DNA from: Sclerotinia nivalis
Taxonomy: Eukaryota; Ascomycota; Leotiomycetes; Helotiales; Sclerotiniaceae
Assembly (NCBI GenBank): GCA_029531795.1
Contig: JAPEIS010000015.1
Location: 1,736,001-1,800,000, forward strand
Direction of reading: 5' to 3'
Length of the DNA stretch: 64,000 nucleotides
The notes beneath the pieces are model-generated. The model ran no database searches. It saw only the letters and a program-made list of their open reading frames with translations, and was not told where the DNA came from. The position numbers were made by a program, and so were the translations under genes. Every line of letters begins with the position of its first letter. Position 1 is the first letter of the stretch. Positions 24,954-36,800 of this stretch are shown here, in pieces.

Positions 24954-27119
24954 GGTGATTCCTTTGGTTATAAAATATCAACGTCGCTAATTTCATACAA
25001 CTGTTGTAGTTTGAGCCTGTGTAATCGGACCGAGAGCATCCCCACGGGCATTCGATTGATGGTTCGTTCCAAACCAAATGATCTGGAGGTTGGGGAATGG
25101 AGACTGGAGTTCGTGGGACAATTGCATTACTCCACCCTTGTGGCATGGCTTGTCCCGTGGGAGACAAACTTTTGCCTTAAACTGTATATCAGGGGTCACT
25201 CATTATGTGGAGCTGTGAACTAATGATCTCCTGACTCGATTAGGAATTTAGGATTGAAATACTTTGACTGGTCACAGATGCAGTTGGGATGTTTAGGGAA
25301 GGCACATTGACTTGAGTGTGGCTCGTGTTTTATGGAGCCAGAGAATCTTAGATTCGGTCTCTTTGTGGGTAGAGGAATTTTCATGTCTAGCTGAAGCTAG
25401 GGTAGATTAACTTTTACTGGTCAATGGTCACGAGGGAAACGACGAAAAAGCACCGGAAATAGCCATAGCTTACCCCATACAAAGTATACCCCGTACCGAG
25501 GTATGCATAGCAATGGAACTTATGGAAGACACCAAGAACAATTGAGGTGATTTTGTTTTGGAAACTAACGCTTTTTATTTTCCGTGGTGAAAACGCCCGA
25601 TTCAAACTTGAAAGCTTGGTAAGCCATCCGAAAGGTCTAACTAACGCCTTGTTTAGAGTCAAGACTTTGGGCGTGGTGCTTGACTCGTTTTTAGTCAGTC
25701 AAGGAGATGTGCCGACAGCGGGACAAGGAAGCTTGGGTTCAATAAATTACTAACTAAGCTTTCGCTGAAAAAAAGTGGTTGGTCTACTGGTAAACATCCT
25801 AGATTGTTGGACTCAACCGAAATTCGCCCGCTCGGACATTTTGATTATGCGCAGACGACGATAGTAGTCAACCGGTAGCTCACTCACTAGAGAGCTCTCG
25901 AATTTCCTACACATTGCTTACATTCCGCAGTTCTGTGGATAATTCAATCGCCAAGCAAATGCAAGCTGTCAAATTGTCAAGATGCCAAAGATGTCTATCA
26001 GATCGACATAAGCATATCGACGAACTCAAATGCCTCAACAACCAGTCAGTCGTGCCAATCTTAAAAAAAACTTTTCTCTCCAGGAGAAGATTTTTAACAA
26101 ATCCAGCTATTCGTATCAGGTCCGTGTGCGATCAACAATCATCTTCGGCGTTTTTGTGGATTCTACACCAGGATACCCGTATGGAGTATTCGATAAATGA
26201 ACCTAGCTTCAATATAGTGCGAGAATTTGAGCGACCAACAAATGATATTAGTTGACATTCGCGGGGGGAAGAATAACCATGCGACATATTTTAACCCTTT
26301 TTGAACTTTCTCGTCATTTTATCCAATAAGGAGATCTCACAAGTATAAGCTACCAGCGAACCGCCAGACGCGGGCCAAGGATTCCTTCACGCATGCGTGG
26401 CATGACTGCATAATTCTCACTCTGACGCCAAAATTTCTGCATTTTCCATCAGACGCGTAAACATCAGTTCCAACCAAGTATTACCGATATTCTACCAGGT
26501 TACCAACCCACCAGATGGAAAACTCCACTCCCCACTCCCCACTCTCCAGACCCCATAAGACTCCATGGGAGGGGAAGTTTATGCAAATTTCCCATGGAGA
26601 GAGGATGATCTCTGCAACATTTAGTAGTGGGAGCCGGAGACCCCAGGGCAGATTTTATTATGGAATTTAAGAATCTAGTCCTATGATCTAAGTGGCTCAT
26701 TCGGATATGCGCCTGCTTTTGTGATTCGTTCCAGACTTTCACTTACCGAAAGACTTTCCCAGAGAATCCAACGACAACATGGCATTCTTCTACCACCTTA
26801 CCATAATAGGAAAAACTAAGAAGCAAGTTCCCATCTGTCAACCATAAAAGTCTAATCCTTGAAGGGAATATGCTTCGGTTGGAAACTCGAGCAAAAGAAA
26901 GTTATCTTGGTGCCCCAGTGTTTTAAATCATATATCTTCATGCATTCCCCTCATCTGTTCTGCACTCCCCCGTCTTCAATACTTTTAATTTTCTTTTCGC
27001 ACCCTGAGACTTTTTCAAGGGGTCCCTATTATTAGCACAGGGTGGACAGTTCCCTCTAGCCGATTTTTTCCTGCGCGAAATATTTTTAGACACATCATAT
27101 CATAATAAAATTCTCAATC
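24954..27119. other. Intergenic spacer
   Basis: 2.2 kb between the membrane protein and the transporter; the right half should hold the transporter promoter. A 113-aa open frame at 25914-26255 has no recognisable features. A short CCACTCC repeat lies near 26524-26545. Nothing else supported. Confidence 0.55.
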
Positions 27120-29017
27120 ATGTCAGATCTCCATACGAAGGAGACCGTCGATCATGACATCAGTTCCTCTCACTATACCAAACCAGCTAAGCTGAGTGAA
27201 GAATTATCAGATTTCGGCAACGAAAAGGGCGCCATTCCCACCCGCCCAAATCATATTGGTAGTCGAGTTTCAGAATGGGAGGCAATACAGATCGCTGCTG
27301 CAGGTGATATGGAAACGATTGATAATGAAGTGCAAGATTTGGAAGCAGAGGTCACAGCTAGAGGCAAATCTCGTTCCGATGTATTTCAGTTGAGCTTCAA
27401 GGACCCCAGACATTACACCTGGTATGTACTTGATTGGCGATAGCATGTTGATACATTAGCTAATACATGTCGTCCAGGTTATTAGTTGCCTTTGCCTCTA
27501 TGGGAGGTCTGCTTTCCGGTATCGATCAATCTTTAATTTCTGGCGCAAATCTATACATGCCTAAATCGCTTGGCCTCGATACAAAACAAATTAGTTTGGT
27601 CAGTTCGGGTGTACCATTAGGTGCTGTTGGTGGTGCATTAATGCTTGGTCCTTTGAACGAAGCCGTTGGACGAAAGCAAGCTATTGTATGGTCTTTATTC
27701 CTCTACACAATTGGCGCTGCACTAGAAGCCGGTGCCGTCAATTTTGCCATGATGATGGCTGGACGTGTTATCCTCGGTCTCGGTGTTGGTTTGGAAGGTG
27801 GAACTGTTCCTGTCTACGTCGCTGAGAGTGTCTCGCCCAAGTATCGAGGTAATCTCGTCTCTCTATACCAATTTATGATTGCCCTTGGAGAAGTTCTTGG
27901 TTATGTCGTCGCAGCCATGTTCGTCGGTGTTAAATCTGGTGGTTGGAGATTTATGCTGGGATCATCGCTCGTCTTTTCCACCATCATGCTCGTCGGTATT
28001 CTTTTCATGCCAGAGTCGCCTCGTTTCCTCATGCACAAAGGAAAAACTGCCGATGCTTGGGGTGTCTGGAAACGTATCCGTGGTACAGATGAGACTGCTC
28101 GTAAGGAATTCTTCGTCATGAAACACTCAGTCGATTCCGAGCGTGAGATGGAAGGTGCCCGCAAGAGATTTGCATGGCTTGATTTCATTACCGTTCCTCG
28201 TGCTCGTCGCGCCATCGTTTACGCCAATGTCATGATCTTCTTAGGGCAATTTACCGGTATCAACGCCATTCAATACTACATGGCCACACTTATGCAACAA
28301 GTTGGATTCGATGATAAGGAATCTGTATTCATGTCCCTCGTTGGTGGTGGAGCTCTTCTCATTGGTACCATCCCAGCCATTCTCTATATGGAGAAGTTCG
28401 GTAGACGTTTCTGGGCCATTGCTATGCTTCCTGGTTTCTTCATCGGTCTTGTCATTATCGGATGCTCATACTTGATTCCTTTGAGCAACAAGGCCGGCTC
28501 GCAAGGTACTTACATCGCCGGTCTTATCGTCTACGAAGGTTTCTTCGGATCCTACGCATGTCTTACCTGGGTCATTCCATCCGAGGTATACCCCACCTAT
28601 CTCCGCTCCTACGGAATGGAAACTTCCGATACCATTCTCTTCCTCTGTTCGTTCCTCGTCACATACTTCTTTGCTGAGATGCAAAAAGCCATGTCGAACA
28701 TCGGTCTCACACTCGGTTTCTATGGTGGTATCGCAGTACTTGGTTGGTTCTATCAGGTTTTATACATGCCTGAGACTAAGAACAAGACGTTGGAGGAAAT
28801 CGACGTTATCTTCAGCCAACCTACAGGTCAACTTGTTCAGGAGAACTTGAGAAGTAGTTTGGTTACCGCCAATGATTTTATTCATGGACGATGGGGCAAG
28901 GTCTTCTCTCCTGTTTCCGAAAGCGATATTTTCAGGAAGGAGAATGGACATAAATCTGATGAGGGTGGTATGGGACACACTAAGCATGAAGAGTTGATGC
29001 AACCAGAGTCCTTGTAG
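27120..29017 (+). CDS. MFS sugar/polyol transporter
   Basis: Sugar porter of the major facilitator superfamily, probably a plasma-membrane proton symporter for a sugar or polyol. Exons 27120-27421 and 27478-29017 give 613 residues; the 56-nt intron (GTATGT, GCTAAT branch, CAG) falls inside the Trp codon of DPRHYTW. Twelve membrane segments can be traced. Signatures: GRKQAIVWS after TM2, YVAESVSPKYRGNLVSLYQF, FMPESPRFLMHKGK before the central loop, GQFTGINAIQYYM in TM7, and YMPETKNKTLEEIDVIF after TM12. The N-terminal ~100 residues and the C-terminal tail are hydrophilic. The start of TM1, GGLLSGIDQSLISGANLYMP, resembles fungal polyol/inositol-type porters, but substrate cannot be set from sequence alone. 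Confidence 0.92.
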
Positions 29018-30839
29018 ACGATGGATTGATTAATGGTTCATGGTGAATGATTTCGAAAAGGGGGAGGATAAATGCTGAATCATGATGAGATGATTGTAAG
29101 ACTTGAGAAAAAATTGGATGGGTGGAATATGGAAAGGTTATATTTTTCGGATGAGTAATGATTGATGTGTAAATAACAATGATATCCCTTGATTTTAATA
29201 ATACGTTATACTATTTTCATGCTCAAATTCATTATCTTGATGTTTTCAATGCTTGAGTATAAAGTCAGAAACTGGAAGTGTAGTTCCGACAAATCAGACT
29301 GTGACGGGATATTGGAAGCTCTGGAAGAATCGGGGGAGGAATCTGTCTGCGAGAAGAGAATTCGTGGCAGACGCCATTGTAGTGATTAGAAGTAGCAGAT
29401 GCTTGGTAGCCGAAACGGAGCAGTCGTTTATTGCTATCAATCTACGTGTAGAAGTATCTATATAATCCCGAACATTGTAGAGATCACACAAATATCATTA
29501 ATTTTTGAGATGCCTGTTGTTCTTTTTATCCTTCTTTTGCGTTGATAATCGCTACTGCACTATTTCTTCTTTTCTACCGGTCAATATTGATTCATCTCAA
29601 ACTTCATTCATATTCCCTCTCGAAAGGTTTACATACTTCGCATATAATACCAAATTCTTCAACGCTCTCCTTTCATTTTGTACTCCAGCCCAAATGTACG
29701 TTTTATCATGTTCTATGGTGCATAATTTGGCGAGGAGGTTGGTTCACATTGCTGTACTCGTACTAGTGTGATCTGGACAATGACAGTCAAACAGCGACAC
29801 TGTAAGATTACTTGTAAGATTACTTGCGTTGCGACTCTTCTGGCGATACCTGACTAACATCTCTCCTCCTATCCCCAGCTCAGCTCCCAACACGGAGTAA
29901 ATGCGCAGATATCAGTATAGGTCAACTCCTCTTTCCTGATATAATAAACTCAAAGTTCATCGACTTCGTGAGTACAGATGGTGAAAGTCAAAATATGATC
30001 TATATGAATGAATCATTTAGCTATTGGCTTCGTTTTTACTAAGCAGAAGAATCACAATATTATTTCCATTTTCTTCGTTCCTTCCTTCCTCCGTTCACTG
30101 AAACGAAGAAAGCCATAGACTCATTTAGGTAAAGGCAGATAATCTTACACCAAGCTCACTCACTGCAAAAATTGGCGTCTGCGCAACATTAACCTCCAGA
30201 TCCCATGGCTTGATTATGAAAACACAGACGAGAGACGGGAGACGAAGGTAGAAAACAGAAGTTGAGTATAAAAGTCATGGAGAGAGAAATGGTCATATTG
30301 CAGTTAATTTTGCTTTATCAACCCTGTGACACGGAAACATTGGATCAAATTCTAGAGAACTTGAAGTAAATGGGCTATTTTTCACATGATTCTATTCAAT
30401 TTTATCTACTACGATCATGATACAAGCATGCAACTAGAGCTCAATGGTATACAAGCAAGTCAAGCAGTGAATAAAGAACTCTTTGAAGTGGGACCACCAC
30501 CATCCAAAACATTCACTCTCCTCCTCGCTTAACACAATATATATATCCAGACAACCTTACAACCTCCATCAAACATCTCATCGAGTCGCCTTGGCGCAGT
30601 TGGTCGACCGCTGCGTTGTAACCACCCTCGGGTGGCTGGGGTGGTTTGGGTGTTTGATATCGACAGTGATGTCCCCATAACGTAGGGTACAGCTGCAAAT
30701 AAAATCTCATATCGGAGGGGTTTTTCCTGTGGACGGTTTTTTGCCATTTTGAAGTGTGGTGGTGAGTGAATGTATAGAGAGTGGATAGGAAGACGGGATT
30801 GGATGGATGTTTGAAAATTATCTTTTTGTAAGTCTCAAC
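29018..30839. other. Intergenic spacer
   Basis: 1.8 kb between two convergent genes (transporter and glycosidase). Short open frames are unconvincing. A tRNA A-box look-alike at 30591-30602 was examined and rejected. Nothing else supported. Confidence 0.55.
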
Positions 30840-32953
30840 TTAATAAGTTATCGTTACAGTCCAGTTTCCTCCAGCCACATCTTCAACTGCATATTTTCCA
30901 TTTGTCGCATTACCCGCCGCAATTTGATGAGTCGTAGCAACAGACCTTCCATCCTTTCTCTGCAAACTCATTGTTGCGGTTTGGTTGGTATATGGCACGC
31001 TTATCGAACCAATTGTACCCGCTGGAGTGGTGATCTCAATACTTGCCAATTTCCCTGACGTACCCACGGCCTTAACCGCATAACTACCAAGAGATGTCTC
31101 AAATCCCGCCTCCACATCTGTTAAGCCTCCTAGATTTGGAGCCACACTCCAAGTCTTTCCAGCACCACCGGTAACCGTCAATCCTGCTCCGTGAAACGTA
31201 AGTGCAGATGTAGGGCCCGTACTCCAGCCATGAGCATGCGATACCCTCGGATCATTCGTATATGGCGCATAGTGTAAAGTACCATCTGTTGAATATCCTT
31301 CAATGAAAGTACTATTTGTCATGCGTGGATCATCCAGCATGAAATCTCCCCACATGAATTTAATCATTTGGACAGCGCGATCGGCTCGACCGGCTAGATA
31401 ATGCGCTTGAATTTCGAAACTGCTGACGAAGGGAGAAACAACGTTACCGTCACCTTCAGGGGCTGGAGCACCATATTTATTCCAGCGAGCGGCCAAAGAG
31501 TCGGAGACCAGAAGTGCTCGGGATGGAGAATCTACCAAGCCGGAGAAGATGGCCCATGCATTCCCGTCTTGTGGGTGGAGTGTTGTCAAGGGAAGGGTAT
31601 CATTATCTCGGTAAAGATTTGCTGTATCATCCCAAAGGTTGGCGTTCGCGGCTGACTTGATGCCAGCTGCGTAACTTGGCCATGAGGAAGTAGCAGCCGA
31701 GTCATCAAGGATCTTCGAAAGCTTCGTGCCTAGATTGAGAGTGTAGTAAAGAATAGAATTCGCCTCGATATTATGACCACCCATACCGACTCGTAACCAA
31801 TCAGGATTACCTACGGGAACATTGGCCATCTTCGTCTCATCGATGAAGCTCAGGGAGTAGTTCATTCCCAACTTGAATTGTCCCCAATGTTCTTGTAGAT
31901 AGTCAACATCACCGGTAAACAAATAGTAATCGTGAATATCGATCAGTGAATGAAGATGATAGGTAAAACTCCAGGTATTAATGACCGTAGTGAAGGGAAT
32001 ACCGGCATATGGTAGTGCCCCTGATGAGTTTTGGAGTACTAGTAATGAGTCGAGAGAATTCTTAATGGTCATCATGTCATTAGTTGAGACGAAGACTGAA
32101 GGCCCGGAAATTGCTATGTCTCCAGGCCATACGAGACGGTCTCTCTTGGCCCCATCTGTAAGAACACTGGTACCATCTGATAATCACTTGTTAGTCTTTT
32201 CCCATGGCATGGAATAGGGCACATACTGGCAATGGTGTAATTATTCCACCATGTTACAGGCTCAGTGATAGTACTATTTGAGTTGATCTCGCCCAGATGG
32301 ACTAATGAATTCCCAGCTGTAGGATCGATAGTACACATATCATTAGTATACGCTCCGGCATACCATACTCGATTAACCTGATCATCATTACTATGGAAGT
32401 AGCCAGTATAAGATCTGAGTTCGTTCTCCGCTTTATGAGGTAAAGCCGTGTATTGTATAGTCAAATTTGAGACGTCAACAGATCCGGAGGTATTGTGATA
32501 GACATTTAAATATCTGAATCCACCTCGTTGGTGCTGTGTTTCCGCTTTGTAAAAGCCGCCACTTGTGACTGAAAACCATAAAGCTTCATCAATTCCTGCA
32601 TCAGCTGTGGCATCACATCCATTCTCATTAATCCACAGTGAACTTTCAGTAAAGCTAATCCCGATAAATTGATCTTCGTCTCCATCGATAGAACCAACGT
32701 TGAAGGAGACGATACCGGCGATGTTCTTTTCGAAATCATAAGTAACAGCAGAAGAGGAGGCAAATATCGCTGAGCTTGAACACCCGGTTCCTGTCAATGC
32801 TTCTGGGCTGGTGACTGAACCATTAACATTGTATACTGACACAGGTACAAGTGTTCGGGTATTTGGTGTGAGAATGTATTCTTCATATGGTACAGCTGCA
32901 GTTGATACGACAAACAAGCCAAGAAGACTGATAGAATTGGATGAGAAAATCAT
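30840..32953 (-). CDS. Secreted alpha-L-rhamnosidase-like six-hairpin glycosidase
   Basis: Extracellular glycoside hydrolase with the fungal rhamnosidase-type layout (GH78-like). Exons 32953-32227 and 32176-30840 give 687 residues; the 50-nt intron (GTATGT, GACTAAC branch, CAG) rejoins YTIAN to GTSVLTDGAKRDRLVWPGD, the best-conserved block of the family. The N-terminus MIFSSNSISLLGLFVVSTAA is a signal peptide. A beta-sandwich region follows (to ~220), then the alpha/alpha barrel (IPFTTVINTWSFTYHLHSL, NPDWLRVGMGGHNIEANSIL, HGWSTGPTSALTFHGAGL) and a C-terminal beta domain. Many N-x-S/T sites fit a secreted glycoprotein. Likely role: removing rhamnose from plant cell-wall pectin or glycosides. 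Exact activity is inferred. Confidence 0.85.
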
Positions 32954-33846
32954 AGTGGGAATTTATACCATGAATTGAAGAGACAAGTATAAAGAATCCA
33001 TGAATGTTTGAACCAAGACTGAAGATGAAAAGCCTTGCAGCTGTAGGACGTAAGCATTCGATGTGCTTCCTCCATGGTGAGTTTATATATTTTTGGCCTG
33101 CCAAGAATGTGTTGATCTCTTTTCTATTTCTCGCAACATTCGGTATAACAAAGGACGAACGTGGTAAACCTTGACGTATTTCGAGCAGTGGATATCAGTA
33201 GGGCACGGCGCCGGAAAACTGGTTTCGATGATCTTTTCCTTTTTCTTTTCCTTTTCTACTCCGCATCGTTGGGGAAATTCTGCGGGGCAATCCTTGGGTG
33301 AAGGCTGGCTCGGCTGGTACCCCTGTTTTTGATGCATTTGGATACCCCGCAATAATGTCCAGAGAGTGGACGCAACCCTTGTTCCGAGTTTAATTGTACG
33401 TTATATTGGTAATAATAAGTTGATTTCGGTGAAATTTTAAAGATGTGTGTCAAAAGGATTGCTGAATAGTGGAAAGTCTAAACGTATAGTGGACGTAAAG
33501 TGAGTCCGGACTTGGAGGGTTTGACACCTTCTTTGTCGGAGTCAAGTTCCATTCATTCAAGAGTGTCATGAGGAGGTGTCTATGCCCGAGAGATCATTCA
33601 ATTGCCCGGTGTAATTTCAAATGTTCAAGATCTTTGTATATCTAAGGAATGATAACAATTCTCCTCCGACTCTGCTGGGTCCCGCGACAAGTCACTATTT
33701 CATTTTTGAACTTCACATGATTTTCTCCCAAGTGGCATCTTGAATGAAACAAGTGAACGTGATATTCCATACCCGCTATCATTATTAATATACACACGTA
33801 CGCCCAAATGCCCAATCTTCCATGTAAAAGCCCTCGCATGCCTGTT
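32954..33846. other. Intergenic spacer
   Basis: Promoter side of the glycosidase and 3' side of SF3B1. Sense strand of the glycosidase has a TATA-rich stretch near 33080-33090. Nothing else seen. Confidence 0.5.
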
Positions 33847-36800
33847 TTATATCACAATTGCCAGATCTGGCCTGTCCATCTTCTCGTCATCCATGTTTGG
33901 GTAGTAAGGCACGATAGCATCGGCCGATAATACATAAGCGCTGTTGTAGAGCGTCCAATAAGCTAGAAATATAGTTAGTACTAATCCTATAGATGGGCAA
34001 TGGGATTTCAAAAAAGTGACTTACGTTGTCTAACTTTGCGTGCTGGATGGAATAATCCAGCCCAGACATAGTTGAGAACAAGACCTGGTCCAATTGCCAT
34101 CCTGATAGCTTCAATAGCTTCGACAATGCGGTCGATGACGTGAGGACTCGTCTCGAAAAGATTGGGGTATAGTAAGTTGAGAAGATGAAGCATAGCATCT
34201 TCACAACCAAGACCAACCACACCCAATGCTACGTGCTTGACAACTGAGGCAGCAGTCTGTCTATGAACTTGGTCACGATCAATCAATGCATCTTCAAGTA
34301 AAGGTGTAATGGCATAGACATAATCTTTGGCCATCTCACCAATGTACTCAAAGAGGAAGGAAAGTGATTTTAGGACACCATTTTGAACGTTGAGTTCGGG
34401 AACACGGTATTCGTTCATTAATGCTGGAAGGACTGTGAATGGAGCGCAAGTTTCTGCAACAATACCAATTGCTACAGCTGTACAGACACGAGATTGACGT
34501 TCTTGAACTCGAAGATTGTTTAAAAGAGTCGCGAGAACATCCTGAGGTCCAATGGCTTTGGCGATGAAACCGAATGTGTTATTGGCAGCTCGACGAATAC
34601 CTTTCTTGTGAGCCTTGAGCATATCTAAAAGTTCGAAACAGATTCTCATCCATTCTCTAGCATTAACACTCTCAGGTCCACGATCAGCGATACGACCAAC
34701 CAAATCAATGGTATTTTCTTGTACCTTCTCGTGTCGATTTCGTAAAATTGGTGTAAGTCGAGGAAGCAAGTCCTTGATTGGAGGTTGCATTTGGTTGATA
34801 CCAACCACAGTGACAATAGAACGCAAGGCGCCAAGGATAGAACCAAGAACTTCGGGGTATTCTTCACCGAGGTATTCGTAAAGCACAACACCTAGCTTGC
34901 CCATCAAAGCATCTTCACCACATTGCTTCATAACCATTGCTATTCGAGAGATCAAGTCCGCCGCTTGCTGTCGGACAGTCGCGGATTTGTTGTTTAATCG
35001 CCACAAAATGGTACTGACAATCTGGGGAAGGTATGGCTTACATCTCGTACCAAGAGCGTTGACCACAGTTCCGAACCCATTCAACATAACAATATCCTCG
35101 ACACTCTGTTCCTGGAAAGAGTGCAAGATACCATCAATAAGTCGTTCTTCAAGTCTTTCACCGATATCTGCAGCACCAAGACTAGCAATGACCTTCTCAA
35201 TCGTCTCCACAGTCATTTTGCGGTACGCCTCGCTTTCATCCTTCAAGTTGTTGACGATGCGCTCGACAATTTCGCCAACACCAACCTTTTGTCCCAGATC
35301 AACTGTGGTTTCAACCACTTGTCTGTAGTTACGCTTGTCCAATGCCATTCTACGAACCCAGAAACTTTTGAAAAATTCATCTAATACGTTCTCTTTGAGG
35401 TATCCTGCCGTGACTCCGTCGGTCCCAGCACACTGTGAAACAACCTTGAGTACTACTTTTTTCATTTCCTCGTCAGGAGATGAAAACTCTCTTAAGAGGA
35501 TCTCCATGATCTGTCCGGTATAGTAGTTGGCGTATTCTTCGTCCATTAAAGGAATGATGTATCCAACAGCCTTCAAAAAACCAGCGAGACCCTTTCCACG
35601 TTGTTTCCTACTCATGAGTCAGTATGATGTATTCCGAATGTTTGATCCGAGAAGAAAGGAAAATGTTTTTCGAATGTTTCATCCGAGAAGAAAGGAAAAT
35701 GTATTTCGAATGTTTGATTCGAGAGAGTCCAGTCCGGTCCAAAGGGACGAGTAGTGATGTATGAAATGAAGTCCAGTCCAGTCCAAAAGAGGTCCAAAAG
35801 ATAGTCCTAGGAAGTCCCTTTAGTCAAGCTTAGGGCTCGACAAAGCATCTTAATGCCTAACACTCTTGTTGTGCCTATTAAGATGACCAACAATCTTGAA
35901 AGCAGCATTACATAGAAAACATTTGTAAGGTTTCTCAGTGGACGTCATATCTGCTGCCTTTCTGATGTGTGCTGGCGTAATATTGTGCTGATCTAGTCTA
36001 TACTGTGATACCTTAGAGATCTTACAGATATCACAATAGTAGACCTTAGCTTTTCTGATTCTTGTCCTAGAATCCTTGTTGAGCTTGTTATGATTCTTTT
36101 TACGCTCAATAGATAAAGCTTCAAGCTGTTCTGCTGATAATGCTCTATCACCTATGATAGGTTCTGATAAACAACAGTGCCCACAGCATCCATCATACTC
36201 TAAGGTTGTATGATCCCAAAGACAGCAAAAACTCATTTTAGCATCTTTCTCAACGCTTCTCATAGCCCACAAAATGTAGGTAAATGTAGCTTCAAGAAGT
36301 AAGAAGAACGTACGAAGGATAGGAACACGAGCAGGGGGTGGAATATCAATCCAGCAGAGCAAGCCGACATGAGTGACCTTGAAGCCATGGTTGAGAGCTG
36401 TAGCAACATACCTAGGCAAGGTATACTCGCCATAGTAAGCTTGTACTCGTCTCCAAACCCCAGTCTTCCCACCAGTGCCACTCCCAATGTATATCTTAGG
36501 TTTACAACCAGGCTTCTCAAGCACCACAAGATAGATAGCCCAAAGTCGATCAGTCTTGACTGGGGCACGAAGAGTCTTGAGTGTGTCAATGGTTGGTGGA
36601 GTAATAGCTTGAAACATTTCCCAAAGGCAAGTAGAAAAGGTAAGGGAAACACTAGAGGCGATTTCTTCAAAGACGTCTTGGCTGCTGTAGACCTGATCGT
36701 AAATAGTATCCTTATTGATCGACGATGTCGTATTGAGTACAAGCCAAGTAGCTGATAGTATAAACTTAAGAAGTAAGGCCTCCATACTCTTCAACTTATT

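Noticed and set aside
25914..26255. 113-codon plus-strand ORF
   Set aside because: No recognisable domain, odd composition and no splice or promoter support; probably chance in spacer DNA.
30582..30680. tRNA-like stretch: perfect A-box TGGCGCAGTTGG and an anticodon-stem-like CTGCGTTGTAAC
   Set aside because: No matching 3' half: the anticodon stem partner, a proper B-box and an acceptor-stem complement are missing on either strand, so it is not called a tRNA; at most a truncated relic.
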